From JBOGDS01 sp050743075 (GTDB lineage: Bacteria; Actinomycetota; Actinomycetes; Jiangellales; Jiangellaceae): a DNA stretch of 29,152 nucleotides. The notes below the pieces were generated by a model that ran no database searches, was not told the origin of the DNA, and worked only from the letters and a program-made list of their open reading frames with translations. Shown here one piece after another: positions 1 to 7,923 of the stretch. The DNA lies in assembly GCA_050743075.1 (NCBI GenBank), contig JBOGDS010000046.1, positions 1 to 29,152 on the forward strand. Reading direction: 5' to 3'. The first letter of the stretch is position 1. Each line of letters opens with the position of its first letter. The translations under genes and the position numbers were made by a program.

Positions 1-80
1 CCCGGCTCGCGACATGGATCGGCCCGGTCCGGGTTACCCCGCGCTTCCGGACGCCGCTCGAGCGCGAGCTCACCGGCTGA
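1..80 (+). CDS. C-terminal end of an unidentified protein (partial, runs in from the left)
   Basis: Only the last 25 codons are inside the window, in the frame beginning at base 3 and ending in TGA at 78-80. The peptide ends ...RFRTPLERELTG. About 23 of 25 codons end in G or C, which is the pattern of real genes in this genome, and a possible hairpin follows at 123-154. I do not recognise the family from so short a tail. The long plus-strand reading frame that starts at base 14 in another frame is antisense to the enzyme on the minus strand and is not the gene meant here. Confidence 0.4.
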   Translation, partial: RLATWIGPVRVTPRFRTPLERELTG

Positions 81-122
81 GCCTCCCGACGCCAGCCCAC
101 GCCGGTGACGCGTTTCGCACCG

Positions 123-154
123 GCGAATGGCGGTCACGCCGGCCGGCCATTCGC
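123..154. terminator. Possible hairpin between convergent genes
   Basis: A 9-bp perfect stem (GCGAATGGC at 123-131 with GCCATTCGC at 146-154) closes a 14-base loop. It lies between the stop of the partial plus-strand gene and the minus-strand enzyme gene, where a terminator is expected. There is no T-run, as is common in high-GC actinobacteria. The loop is long, so the call is weak. Confidence 0.3.
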
Positions 155-181
155 GGGGTTGGAACGCGTGAGTGCGAAGAT

Positions 182-211
182 CGCTGGGCTCACCGCGCGG
201 TGAGCCCAGCG
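182..211 (-). terminator. Strong hairpin terminator of the phosphodiesterase/5'-nucleotidase gene
   Basis: A perfect 13-bp stem (CGCTGGGCTCACC at 182-194, its complement at 199-211) encloses the 4-base loop GCGC. It starts 7 bases beyond the stop codon of the minus-strand enzyme at 218. The stem is very GC-rich; the trailing strand is only moderately U-rich. Position and strength make it the most convincing terminator in the window, and it could serve both directions. Confidence 0.7.
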
Positions 212-217
212 CATCTC

Positions 218-3200
218 TCATCCCTTCACGATGCGGCATACCGTCGGTGCCGCACAGACGCCGGTTCCCGGGATGGGCGGGCTGACCGGGGTGTTGGCAC
301 GGACGTAGTCGACGACGACGTCGAGCAGGGCGTCGCCGGGCTGCAGGACATCGGTTCCGCCGGCGAACGCCGTGTAGCCGTCGCCACCGGTGTACATGAA
401 GTCGTTCGTGACGAGCCGCACCGTGTCGGCCGGGCCGATCGGTGTCAGCGTCCCCTCCGGACCGTCCGGCGCCTTCCACATGCCGGTGACGACCGGTGTC
501 GTCCCGTTGCAGGTGAACGTCGCCGTCAGGCCCGCGATCTGCGGGAACCGCCCGGTGGCGATGAGCGGGTCACAGGCCGGGCTGAACCCGTTGAGGTACG
601 CCTGTTCGAGCTGGGCACCGGTCAGGGTGAGGATGACCGTCCGGTTGCCGAACGGCAGCACGGCGAACACCTCGCCCCAGGTGATCTCGCCCGGCTGCTC
701 GCCGGCCGACGGCGGCGAGACGACCAGGTCGGCCCGCAGGCCACCGGAGTTGGTCAACGCAGCGTCGATCCCCGGGTACTTGTCGAGCATCGCATCAGCT
801 ACGAGGTCGCCCATCTGCGACTCGTTCAACCGGGTCGGGTCGCGCCTGATGTCGGCCGTCTGCTCGCCGACCACCTGGTTGCGCAGCTCGGCGGTCTGCT
901 CGTTGGCGTCATCGACGATCGCCTGGACGTCGTCGCGCGGAGCCACGCCGACGTTCTTGGCGATCCGGGTGGCGCCGCCGGCCCAGTCGACATCGCCGCC
1001 TGAGACCATCAGCTGCAGGACCGAGTAGCTGGCTCCAGCGTTGATGCCCTCGGTGACGAGGATCTCGCCGACCATGAGGTTGGACACCCGGTGGGTGTGG
1101 CCGGCCACGACGGCGTCGATCGTGGTGCCGGCCAGAGCCTCTGCGATGCCGACAATCGGGCCGTCCCACGCGACGGCGGCGTTGCCGTCGACGGCGTTGG
1201 AGCCGTTCGCGGTGCCCTCGTGGATCACGACGATCTGCACCCTGACACCTTCACGCCGAGCCAGCCGTCGCGACTCCGCGGCGATCCGCTCAGCGGCCGG
1301 CAGGAACGTGAGGCCCTCGGTGGCCCCGGCCGAGACCAGCTCCGGCGTGTCCTCCAGGGCGGCGCCGATCACGCCGACCTTGACGCCGTTGACCGTGAAG
1401 ACGACCGACGGGGTGACCCAGTCGGGCGTCTCGCCGGTGTCCTCCTCGACGATGTTGGTGGCGAGGAACGGGAAGTCGGCCCGCTCCTGGTGCTCGAGCA
1501 GCCGCTCGATCCCGTAATCGAACTCGTGGTTGCCGTACGAGGTCGCGTCGAGCCCCCACGCGTTCTCGACATCGATCGCCGGCATGTCCTCAAGCAGTCC
1601 GGAGTTCGGCGGCGAGGCTCCGACGTTGTCGCCGCCCGCGAGCAGCAGTGCCGGACCGGGCAGGGCGGCCGCCTCCTCGTCGAACATCGTGCCGAGGAAC
1701 GACGCTCCGCCGACGCTGACGTTCAGGCCGTCCATGACCATGGTGGTCGGGTCCAGCTGACCATGGAAGTCGTTGAGACCGATGATCGTCAGCGGCTTCA
1801 CCTTGGCAGTTCCACGCAGGACCTCCTTCATCACCCTGCCCTGGGAATGCTGCGGCTCGGGGATCCGCATGAGGTAGGCGATGGTCGGCGCGATGTCGAT
1901 CGAGCGCACGTCGAAGCGGCCCTTGACGATGTCCTTACCGCCGGCCAGGAACGTGGCCCGCATGTTCACGTTGTCGTCGAGGTCTTGGATGTCGGGCACG
2001 TATCCGTGCTGGCCGAAGAACTCCGACTTCGCGACCAGCGTGCCCGGCGTCGCCGCGTCGTACTGGTACGGCGGGTAGGAGAAGGCGATCAGGTCGCCGG
2101 TGCGGGTCGGGTGCGCCATGTCGGTCGTGCTGTCCGGTCCGTTGGGGATGTACCGGGCCTCGGCCTGGGTGAAGACCCGGTCGATGACCTGCCAGCCCTC
2201 GGGCTGACCGTCACCGGTCCAGTCGTTCGGGTCCACGAGGCCCGCAAAGGCCGCCTCGATCGCGGCGAGTGTGGCCGGCACGTCGGCCGCCGCCACCTGC
2301 TGCAGCCCACCGCCGGCCGGGTTGCGCCCGGCAACGTTGAGGTAGATCTGCACAGTCCCCCCGGCCCAGCAGGCCTTGGCCTTGCCGATCGTTTCGCCCG
2401 TGCCAGGGCGGCAGTTCGACGTCTGTGGGGTCGACAGCAGGCCAAGGTCGACGAGCACCTTGCTGGCGTCGATGGCGAGGAACTGCGGGGCGAACCCGTG
2501 GTCGGAGCCGACCAAGGTCGCCACGTCCCGCGGGTTGCCCAGCAACTCCCGGGCAAGCCGCATCGTGGCGTCGGCGCCGTCGTAGGACCGCCGGATGAAG
2601 CCCTCACGTACCTCGACGCGGTCGTCTACGATGCCGTCGAGCTGAACGTCGTCGTAGGCGGGGTTCGGCGACCCGTCGGGCACCGTCGGCGAGACCAGGC
2701 CGAGGAACTGGTGCTGGAACTCGTCGGTCACCGGGTACCCGACGAGGGCGAGGTCGGGCTGGTAGGTCTCGATCATGTACTCGAGTAGCGGGTGGTGCCC
2801 CGTCTCCCAGTACAGCCCCTGCTCGACGTACGTCTCCTCGCTGACGACTCCGGCCTCGAGCACGGCGAAGTCGCCGGCGGTCGAGGTCGGGAACGTCTGG
2901 GCGACGAACTCGGCGAAGTCGCCGGTGAAGCCCGGCTCACCGGGCCAGTCCGGCCAGCTGGCGTTCGCCCGGGTCACCGACGTGTGGAAAAGCCGCACCT
3001 GCGAGGCGTCGGCCGTGAGCTCCTCAACCTTGACCAACATGCCGGCCGTGAGGCCGTCGAGCGCACCGCCGTCGACGGTGACCTTGACGTCGGCCAGCTC
3101 GCCCTTCGGGAGGTCGGCCACCGGATCGGCGCCGTTCTTGTCGCGCGCGAACAGCACCCGGTCGTAGGTGGTGGCACCGTCGTCCGTGCTGTCGTACACG

Positions 3201-3937
3201 TACGCATCGAGGCCGTACTTGTCGATGCCGAAGTCGAGGACGCGCATGCGTGTCTCCAGCGCGGGGCTGAATGACTCGGGTGCGTCGGTCCATCCCGCCG
3301 CCGGAGCCAGCGTTACCTGGTCGTACTGGAGCCCGAACGCCGAGATCAGCGCGGGCCGGTCCGACGGCGACACGTAGTTTGTGGTGACGCCCCGGCCCGA
3401 CGCGAACACTCTGAAGTCGACGGTCGGTCCGGCGATCGTGCCGTTACGCCCACCGGCCCACTCCATCTGGATGACCTTCTTGCCGCCGCGCTCCGCGGAC
3501 TGGGCGATCGTCTCGGCCGAGAGCACGCCGGGGTCGAACGCAGCCGTGCGGTTTGCGAACGGCTCGGACGGGCTGTTCTTGAAGAAGGTGTTGTTGGTGG
3601 AGCCGTGGACCCCAGGCCAGGAGCCGGTGGCCATCGTGTACCACCCGGCGCCGGTGTTGGGTGGGGCCTGGGTCAGCATGCCGCCACCCTCTGCGGCGGC
3701 GCCGCGGCGCAGGAGGTCGGCGAAGCCGGGAACACCGCGGTCGGCGGCGTATCGCTCCACGATGTCCTGGCGGAGGCCGTCGGCCGCGAAAAGGAGGACC
3801 TGGTCGGCCTGTGCCGCGAGCGGCTGGACCTGTGTGGACACTCCGGCTTCGCTGGGCAGACTCGCCGCCATCGATGCGACCAGCGCAACGGCAGCTGCAA
3901 CCGCCACCCGAGGCCGCCGTCCCTGTGCTAGCTGCAT
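218..3937 (-). CDS. Secreted fusion of a nucleotide pyrophosphatase/phosphodiesterase-type module and a 5'-nucleotidase
   Basis: This is a 1239-residue exported enzyme made of two hydrolases. Residues 1 to about 32 form a Sec signal peptide (RRPR, then an Ala/Val-rich core). Residues about 47-560 match the alkaline phosphatase/type I phosphodiesterase fold: metal site D53 in FAADG, likely Thr nucleophile T95 in PNTGAGWYTMATG, D405/H409 in TDEFQHQ, and D479-H480 in SDHGF. Residues about 715-965 are a calcineurin-like domain with D723/H725 (NDFHG), N803-H804-E805 (GNHE) and H947/H949 (GHTHR). Residues about 990-1190 are the 5'-nucleotidase C-terminal domain (NSGGLRAD, ITWGEVFAVLPFGN, YTGGDGYTAF). 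The chosen ATG follows AGGGGAGG by 5 bases; an upstream in-frame ATG has no such site. There is no lipobox or LPXTG motif, so release to the outside is expected. A likely role, by inference, is stepwise phosphodiester then monophosphate cleavage of extracellular nucleotides. It stands alone, with its own terminator. Confidence 0.9.
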   Translation of the reverse strand: MQLAQGRRPRVAVAAAVALVASMAASLPSEAGVSTQVQPLAAQADQVLLFAADGLRQDIVERYAADRGVPGFADLLRRGAAAEGGGMLTQAPPNTGAGWYTMATGSWPGVHGSTNNTFFKNSPSEPFANRTAAFDPGVLSAETIAQSAERGGKKVIQMEWAGGRNGTIAGPTVDFRVFASGRGVTTNYVSPSDRPALISAFGLQYDQVTLAPAAGWTDAPESFSPALETRMRVLDFGIDKYGLDAYVYDSTDDGATTYDRVLFARDKNGADPVADLPKGELADVKVTVDGGALDGLTAGMLVKVEELTADASQVRLFHTSVTRANASWPDWPGEPGFTGDFAEFVAQTFPTSTAGDFAVLEAGVVSEETYVEQGLYWETGHHPLLEYMIETYQPDLALVGYPVTDEFQHQFLGLVSPTVPDGSPNPAYDDVQLDGIVDDRVEVREGFIRRSYDGADATMRLARELLGNPRDVATLVGSDHGFAPQFLAIDASKVLVDLGLLSTPQTSNCRPGTGETIGKAKACWAGGTVQIYLNVAGRNPAGGGLQQVAAADVPATLAAIEAAFAGLVDPNDWTGDGQPEGWQVIDRVFTQAEARYIPNGPDSTTDMAHPTRTGDLIAFSYPPYQYDAATPGTLVAKSEFFGQHGYVPDIQDLDDNVNMRATFLAGGKDIVKGRFDVRSIDIAPTIAYLMRIPEPQHSQGRVMKEVLRGTAKVKPLTIIGLNDFHGQLDPTTMVMDGLNVSVGGASFLGTMFDEEAAALPGPALLLAGGDNVGASPPNSGLLEDMPAIDVENAWGLDATSYGNHEFDYGIERLLEHQERADFPFLATNIVEEDTGETPDWVTPSVVFTVNGVKVGVIGAALEDTPELVSAGATEGLTFLPAAERIAAESRRLARREGVRVQIVVIHEGTANGSNAVDGNAAVAWDGPIVGIAEALAGTTIDAVVAGHTHRVSNLMVGEILVTEGINAGASYSVLQLMVSGGDVDWAGGATRIAKNVGVAPRDDVQAIVDDANEQTAELRNQVVGEQTADIRRDPTRLNESQMGDLVADAMLDKYPGIDAALTNSGGLRADLVVSPPSAGEQPGEITWGEVFAVLPFGNRTVILTLTGAQLEQAYLNGFSPACDPLIATGRFPQIAGLTATFTCNGTTPVVTGMWKAPDGPEGTLTPIGPADTVRLVTNDFMYTGGDGYTAFAGGTDVLQPGDALLDVVVDYVRANTPVSPPIPGTGVCAAPTVCRIVKG

Positions 3938-4094
3938 CAGATCCTCCCCTGGTCCCCACCCGTTGGAGCTTGTGTATCGCATCGTCGGCCAGCACGTACA
4001 AGGCCTGAACGAAACCACCGCAAATCCCGGCCAAACAGTGGCCAGCCAGTCGACGCGCGCGGCCGGTGCCGCGAGCAGGGCGGGCGCCGCTGAC

Positions 4095-4475
4095 TCACCG
4101 AAGTCGCGTCACCCATGCACGTGCGGTCGCGTCCCACCGGAGCACGGACCCTTCGGGCAGCCCGCCGAAGTCGAGCTCGGCCAGCCGCCTGAGTGCTTCG
4201 TCGGAGGGTTCCTCGACCACGACGACGGCGACGTGCCGGTCCCGATCTTCGATCCTGATCTCGTGGCCGGAACGGAGCCGACGCCGGATCCAGTCGTAAG
4301 CACTGCCGGCCGCCTTGGACATGAGCGCCTGGACGAATGGCACCAGTGCAGCAGCCGTCACGGCTGCGACGACGGCATCCGTCCCGCCGCTCTGATGCAG
4401 CCGTACCGTCACGCCGTCAATCCCGCCGCCCTCCGCGGTCCCACGGTCGGCGCGGCCGTCCTGCGGGTTTGTCAT
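4095..4475 (-). CDS. Small protein with hydrophobic helix and C-terminal beta/alpha domain; possibly EACC1-like
   Basis: This is a 126-residue protein of unproven function. After a polar N-terminus comes a short strand (VTVRLH), then a hydrophobic Ala/Val-rich helix (about residues 30-55), a basic stretch (WIRRRLRSG), two strands (EIRIED, HVAVVVVEE), a helix (PSDEALRRLAEL) and a final strand ending SVLRWDATARAWVTRLR. This order resembles the small EACC1 (effector-associated constant component) proteins of actinobacterial conflict systems, but I cannot confirm that without a profile search. The ATG at 4475 has GGGAG 5 bases upstream; an in-frame ATG 12 bases earlier is weaker. It lies 55 bases downstream of the LtrA gene on the same strand. 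A decayed paralogue sits at 6339-6527. Confidence 0.7.
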   Translation of the reverse strand: MTNPQDGRADRGTAEGGGIDGVTVRLHQSGGTDAVVAAVTAAALVPFVQALMSKAAGSAYDWIRRRLRSGHEIRIEDRDRHVAVVVVEEPSDEALRRLAELDFGGLPEGSVLRWDATARAWVTRLR

Positions 4476-4530
4476 GCCATCTCCCATCGGACGCTGGTGT
4501 GCATAACGACGGCTGCACTGCCGGCACCCA

Positions 4531-5721
4531 TCACCGCGACTCCCGGCGGATCTGCTCGGTGACGACGAGTGCCGTGAGCAGCGCTGTCGTCAGGCCGACG
4601 ACCAGGAGTCCCCTCGCGTCGGCGGCAAAGGGGATCGCCGCCAGCAGCACCAGCACGCCGACTGCCCGGGGCCAACGCCTTGCGCCCCCGATGCAGGCGC
4701 CGAAGGCGATCAGACCGATCAGGTACAGGGCCGGGCCGCCCAACGCCACCAGCGCGCCGGCCACGTGCAGCTGCTCGGTCGGATGCGCGATGACCAGCTC
4801 GTCGCCGACCGCGGTCAGGATGATGCCGGCGATGATCGGGATGTGCAGATACGTATAGGCGTCGCGCCCGATCCGGCCGACCCGGTCGGTCGTCGTCGTG
4901 CTGATCCGGCGAACGGCTGAGTCCGCGACGTGCCCGAAATAGAGCCACCACAGCGCGGCGGACCCGACGAAGGCGAACCCGAGCGCGATGAGAACCGGCG
5001 GCGTCAGCCCTGTGCCGGAGGCCGTCACGCCGGTCAGCACGATGCTCTCGCCGAGGGCGATGATGATGAACAGCTGGAACCGCTCGGCGAAGTGGCCGCC
5101 GTCGATCTGCCACTGGCTCATCGGCGTGCCGCCCCTGCCCGGCAGCCAGAATCGGGCCATCGGTGCCACGAGGTCGAGCGCGAGTGCGACGAGCCAGATG
5201 ATCCACCGGGTCGCGTCGGCGGCGAACGCGCCGCCCACCCACAACGGCACCGACAGGACGCTCCAGGCGAGGATCTGCCAGAAGTTCCGGTTGAATTCGC
5301 CTCGCGGGGTGACGGCGACAACGAAGGCGTTGCGCCCGACCTGCAGCGCAACGTAGCTGGCGGCGAAGAGCAAGCCGTCGTCCTCGAAGGCGGCCGGGAT
5401 CGCCACCGCCATCAGCAGGCTCGCCAGCATCACGAAGGCCAGTACCAGCCGGACCGGCACGGTCTCCGGGTCGAACCAGTTGGTCATCCACGTCGTGTAG
5501 TTCCAGGCCCAGTAGACGGCCAGCAGGAGGAACGCGGTCTGCGCAGCCCCCGCCCAGGTCAGGTGCTCGAGCAGGTGATGGGTGAGCTGGGTGATCGCGA
5601 AGACGTATACGAGGTCGAAGAACAGCTCGAAGTACGTCGCCCGCTGCTCACGGCCGCGGCCGCGGATGAAGGGGATGTCCGGCACGACCGAACGGGTTAC
5701 CTCCGCTGCCTCGTCGGTCAT
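4531..5721 (-). CDS. LtrA family (low temperature requirement A) membrane protein
   Basis: This is a polytopic membrane protein of about 396 residues. The family signature is near the N-terminus: REQRATYFELFFDLVYVFA, followed by many hydrophobic segments (for example AAQTAFLLLAVYWAWNY, LVLAFVMLASLLMAVAIPAA, FIIIALGESIVLTGV, LIALGFAFVGSAALWWLYF). LtrA proteins are named for a Listeria locus needed for growth in the cold; the biochemical function is unknown. The start is uncertain. ATG 5721 (MTDEAAEV) gives a typical N-terminus, but in-frame starts at 5733, 5766 and 5769 (GTG) exist and none has a good ribosome site. It is divergent from the SRPBCC gene, with 63 bases between the chosen starts, and probably co-transcribed with the small protein downstream. 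It is the variable middle gene of the duplicated cassette. Confidence 0.88.
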   Translation of the reverse strand: MTDEAAEVTRSVVPDIPFIRGRGREQRATYFELFFDLVYVFAITQLTHHLLEHLTWAGAAQTAFLLLAVYWAWNYTTWMTNWFDPETVPVRLVLAFVMLASLLMAVAIPAAFEDDGLLFAASYVALQVGRNAFVVAVTPRGEFNRNFWQILAWSVLSVPLWVGGAFAADATRWIIWLVALALDLVAPMARFWLPGRGGTPMSQWQIDGGHFAERFQLFIIIALGESIVLTGVTASGTGLTPPVLIALGFAFVGSAALWWLYFGHVADSAVRRISTTTTDRVGRIGRDAYTYLHIPIIAGIILTAVGDELVIAHPTEQLHVAGALVALGGPALYLIGLIAFGACIGGARRWPRAVGVLVLLAAIPFAADARGLLVVGLTTALLTALVVTEQIRRESR

Positions 5722-5772
5722 TCCGTCGAGCATAGATCGAACCGGGTAGCCGACCCTGCGGCTCATCACTCA

Positions 5773-5785
5773 TACGATCTCGACG
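5773..5785 (+). promoter_or_regulatory. Candidate -10 element giving a leaderless start for the SRPBCC gene
   Basis: TACGAT at 5773-5778 fits the actinobacterial TAnnnT -10 pattern. It lies 6 bases before the GTG at 5785, so transcription would begin at or next to the start codon. No convincing -35 element or Shine-Dalgarno sequence is visible. Confidence 0.35.
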
Positions 5786-6237
5786 TGGAGTCCCGGAAGG
5801 TGTCCGGCACCGTGGTCATCGACGCGCCAGCGGCGGTGATCTTCGCGATCGTCGCCGACCCCCGGAAACACCCGCGTATCGACGGCTCGGGCAGCCTGCG
5901 CGGCACGATCAATGCGCCGGTGCGGCTGACCCGCGGCGCCCGCTTCGGCATGCGGATGAAGCTGTTCGGCGTCCCGTACGGCATCACGAACCGGGTAGTG
6001 GAGTTCGAGCCGGACCGGCTCATCGCGTGGCGGCACTTCGGCGCCCACCGCTGGCGCTACGAGCTCGACCCACGACCCGACGGCGCCACGCTGGTGACCG
6101 AGACATTCGACTACTCGCGGTACAGGGGCTGGGTCCACGTGCTCAGGCTGCTGGGATTCCCGCAGCGCAACCGGCGCGGAATCGACCGCACGCTCCCCCG
6201 TCTCAGGGCGGCGGCCGAGGCCGATCAGCTCCCGTAG
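5785..6237 (+). CDS. SRPBCC (START-like/polyketide cyclase) family protein
   Basis: This is a 150-residue single-domain protein of the SRPBCC ligand-binding fold. It opens with the typical strand VSGTVVIDAPAAVIFAIVADP, continues through LRGTINAPVRLTRGARFGM and the central VVEFEPDRLIAWRHFG, and ends with an amphipathic C-terminal helix (GIDRTLPRLRAAAEAD). Such proteins bind hydrophobic ligands; no specific ligand can be read here. GTG 5785 is preferred over GTG 5800. It aligns with the ATG of the decayed paralogue at 7545 and lies 7 bases after a -10-like TACGAT. It is divergent from LtrA. The paralogue at 7545-7790 shares long near-identical stretches such as PDRLIAWRHFGAHRWRYELD. Confidence 0.82.
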   Translation: MESRKVSGTVVIDAPAAVIFAIVADPRKHPRIDGSGSLRGTINAPVRLTRGARFGMRMKLFGVPYGITNRVVEFEPDRLIAWRHFGAHRWRYELDPRPDGATLVTETFDYSRYRGWVHVLRLLGFPQRNRRGIDRTLPRLRAAAEADQLP

Positions 6238-6338
6238 AGGTCCAGCCGTGACAGCGCGACCACCCGGCCCGTGGCACGACAGGCCCGGATGGCGCTGGGC
6301 GGCTTCGGGAGTACCCAGTCCCGTCGGCAGGCCCGTCG

Positions 6339-6527
6339 TCACCGAGGATGCGTCAGCCAGGCCCTGGCCACCGCATCCCAACGGAGCACGGACCCCCTCG
6401 CGTGCAGAGCGAGATCGAGCCCGGTGAGTTCACGCAGCGCATCGTCGGACGGCTCGGCGACCAGGACGACGGCCTCGTGGCGCTCCGTGTCCATGACCTT
6501 GACCGCGCACCGTCCATGACCCTGTCC
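6339..6527 (-). pseudogene. Truncated second copy of the small cassette protein
   Basis: The last 60 or so codons match the C-terminal half of the small protein at 4095-4475. Here RHEAVVLVAEPSDDALREL and GSVLRWDAVARAWLTHPR correspond to RHVAVVVVEEPSDEALRRL and GSVLRWDATARAWVTRLR. The match starts at GHGRCAVKVMDT and stops upstream. The hydrophobic helix and N-terminus are missing, and no start codon with a ribosome site is visible in front. It lies just downstream of the hydrolase gene, in the same relative place as the intact copy behind LtrA. A short functional product from an internal start cannot be excluded but is unlikely. Confidence 0.65.
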
Positions 6528-6635
6528 AGGTCGCGCGGCGGCGTCGCCATCGATCTCGGCATGCCAATGTGACGGCGTCCTCGCTCGGGCGGCGGCCTGA
6601 TCATCCCGCAACAACGGGCCAGCCGACTGGACGGT

Positions 6636-7472
6636 TCATCCCAGGAACTCCGCGGTGGTCGCCACGAAACGGTCGGCGTCGTCGAGCCACGGGAAGTGTC
6701 CGGCTCCGGGCTGAATGGCGAGCTCCGCGTTCGGGAAGAGACGGCTGAACGCGGCCATCACGCGAGGAGGGGCTCCAAGGTCAACCTCCCCGGCGAGCAG
6801 GAGCACCGGCGCCTCGAACCGTGCGAGCGCGGCGCGGGTGGCGTCCGGGTCGAAAGCGCCTTCGGCACCGAAGGCAGTTACGACCTCGCTGTTCGTCTGC
6901 TCCTCCTCACCCGCCTGATGGATCCTGGCCGCCTCGTCCCAGCGGCCGTAAGAGAACGGCGCGATGGCCTGCCAACTGTTGTCGGTGGCCCTGCCGGCCA
7001 CGATCTCTTCCAGGGCCGCGAATGCTGCCGGGAACCACGGCTCGTCCCGGCGGAGCTGCGCAATCTCGCGCCGGAGGTCTCCGGTGATCGTGAGGTCGAC
7101 GGCCCTGACACTCGGCGTGATCAGCGCGAGCTTGCTGACATGTTCCGGATGACGGCCGACATACAGCGCGGCCAGATTCGCGCCGGCGCTATGCGCGAGC
7201 AGGTCCATCCGGTCGAGGCCAAGGTGCTCGCGCAGGGCGTCCACGTCATCGACGAGTCGGTCGCACCGATGGGTGGCGGCGTCCTCCGGCACCGCTGACT
7301 GGCCGGTGCCCCGAAGATCCAGCATGATCAACTGCCGGTGCGCGGAAAGGCCGCCGAGGTCGCCGAGGTAGGCGGAGTCCTGCGGTCCCCCGGGCAGGCA
7401 GATCACGGGAGGGCCGCCTCCGAACACACGGTAGGCAAGGTTGGTTCCGTCATGCGCGGCGAAGGTAGGCAC
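6636..7472 (-). CDS. Alpha/beta hydrolase, proline iminopeptidase-like
   Basis: This is a 278-residue cytoplasmic alpha/beta hydrolase. The oxyanion-loop segment LPGGP (26-30) and DLRGTGQS (52-59) are typical of the prolyl aminopeptidase/haloperoxidase group. The nucleophile is S95 in LLAHSAG, with Ala instead of the usual first Gly. The probable acid is D231 (GEVDLGAPP) and the base is H259 (GAGHFPW). Substrate is unknown; peptidase, esterase or lactonase are all possible. The start is GTG 7472, with AGAGG 11-12 bases upstream. It occupies the middle position of the second, decayed cassette copy: remnant small gene downstream, remnant SRPBCC gene divergent upstream. The hydrolase itself shows no damage. 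Confidence 0.85.
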   Translation of the reverse strand: MPTFAAHDGTNLAYRVFGGGPPVICLPGGPQDSAYLGDLGGLSAHRQLIMLDLRGTGQSAVPEDAATHRCDRLVDDVDALREHLGLDRMDLLAHSAGANLAALYVGRHPEHVSKLALITPSVRAVDLTITGDLRREIAQLRRDEPWFPAAFAALEEIVAGRATDNSWQAIAPFSYGRWDEAARIHQAGEEEQTNSEVVTAFGAEGAFDPDATRAALARFEAPVLLLAGEVDLGAPPRVMAAFSRLFPNAELAIQPGAGHFPWLDDADRFVATTAEFLG

Positions 7473-7544
7473 GGCCCCAAGATCCTCTCAGCGACGATCA
7501 GACAGAGCAACTGGGGCATCCCGGCGTAAGGAGCACGCTTCGCC

Positions 7545-7790
7545 ATGCCCGCACGGTGGTGTCCGGCACCGTCGTCATCGACGCGCCTCCGTCCGCAATC
7601 TTCGCGATCGTCGGGCATGCGGACGAGATTGCTCGGCATCCCGTACCGCATCACGAACCGGATGGTGAAGTACGAACCGGACCGGCTCATCGCATGGCGC
7701 CACTTCGGTGCCCATCGCTGGCGCTACGAACTCGACCTGTTGCCCGACGGCACCGTGCACGCCCCGCGGGCTGGTGCCGCCATGACCACC
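7545..7790 (+). pseudogene. Decayed SRPBCC gene, paralogue of the one at 5785
   Basis: An ATG at 7545 with a good ribosome site (AAGGAG) opens the remnant. A shift follows within five codons, then VSGTVVIDAPPSAIFAIVG reads in the next frame from 7556. After that about 100 bases corresponding to the region between IVADP and GMRMK of the intact copy are missing. The match resumes in another frame as LGIPYRITNRMVKYEPDRL and WRHFGAHRWRYELD, and ends near 7760-7790. The C-terminal third is absent. The homology is high at nucleotide level, so the duplication is not ancient. It is divergent from the hydrolase, exactly as the intact copy is divergent from LtrA. Confidence 0.85.
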
Positions 7791-7880
7791 TGGGCCGGCC
7801 TCGGTGGGGCCGGGAAGGCATGCCGGCGGCCCTTCTCGTTCGCCGCGGGTGAACGGGCCCCGGCGCGGTGGTTGTGGCGG

Positions 7881-7908
7881 TTCGGCTGTCAGTGCCCACC
7901 ACTACACT
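7881..7908 (+). promoter_or_regulatory. Candidate promoter of the HNH endonuclease gene (leaderless)
   Basis: TTCGGC at 7881-7886 and TACACT at 7903-7908 are separated by 16 bases. TACACT fits TAnnnT. The predicted transcription start falls at 7915-7916, which is the A of the ATG, and there is no Shine-Dalgarno sequence, so a leaderless mRNA is likely. The LexA box begins on the last base of this -10 element. Confidence 0.5.
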
Positions 7909-7923
7909 CGAACCTATGTTCGA
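7908..7923 (+). promoter_or_regulatory. LexA (SOS) box overlapping the start codon
   Basis: TCGAAC-CTAT-GTTCGA is an exact match to the mycobacterial/actinobacterial SOS box TCGAACN4GTTCGA. It spans the end of the -10 element, the predicted transcription start and the ATG at 7916. LexA bound here would block initiation, and DNA damage would release it. Genes of the 13E12 family in mycobacteria are known to carry such boxes. Confidence 0.88.

Noticed and set aside
14..1003. Long plus-strand open frames over the phosphodiesterase/5'-nucleotidase gene (also 1091-2788, 565 codons)
   Set aside because: They are antisense to a gene with complete motifs, have Arg/Gly/Val-rich nonsense composition, and match no family. 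Long antisense frames are normal at this GC content.
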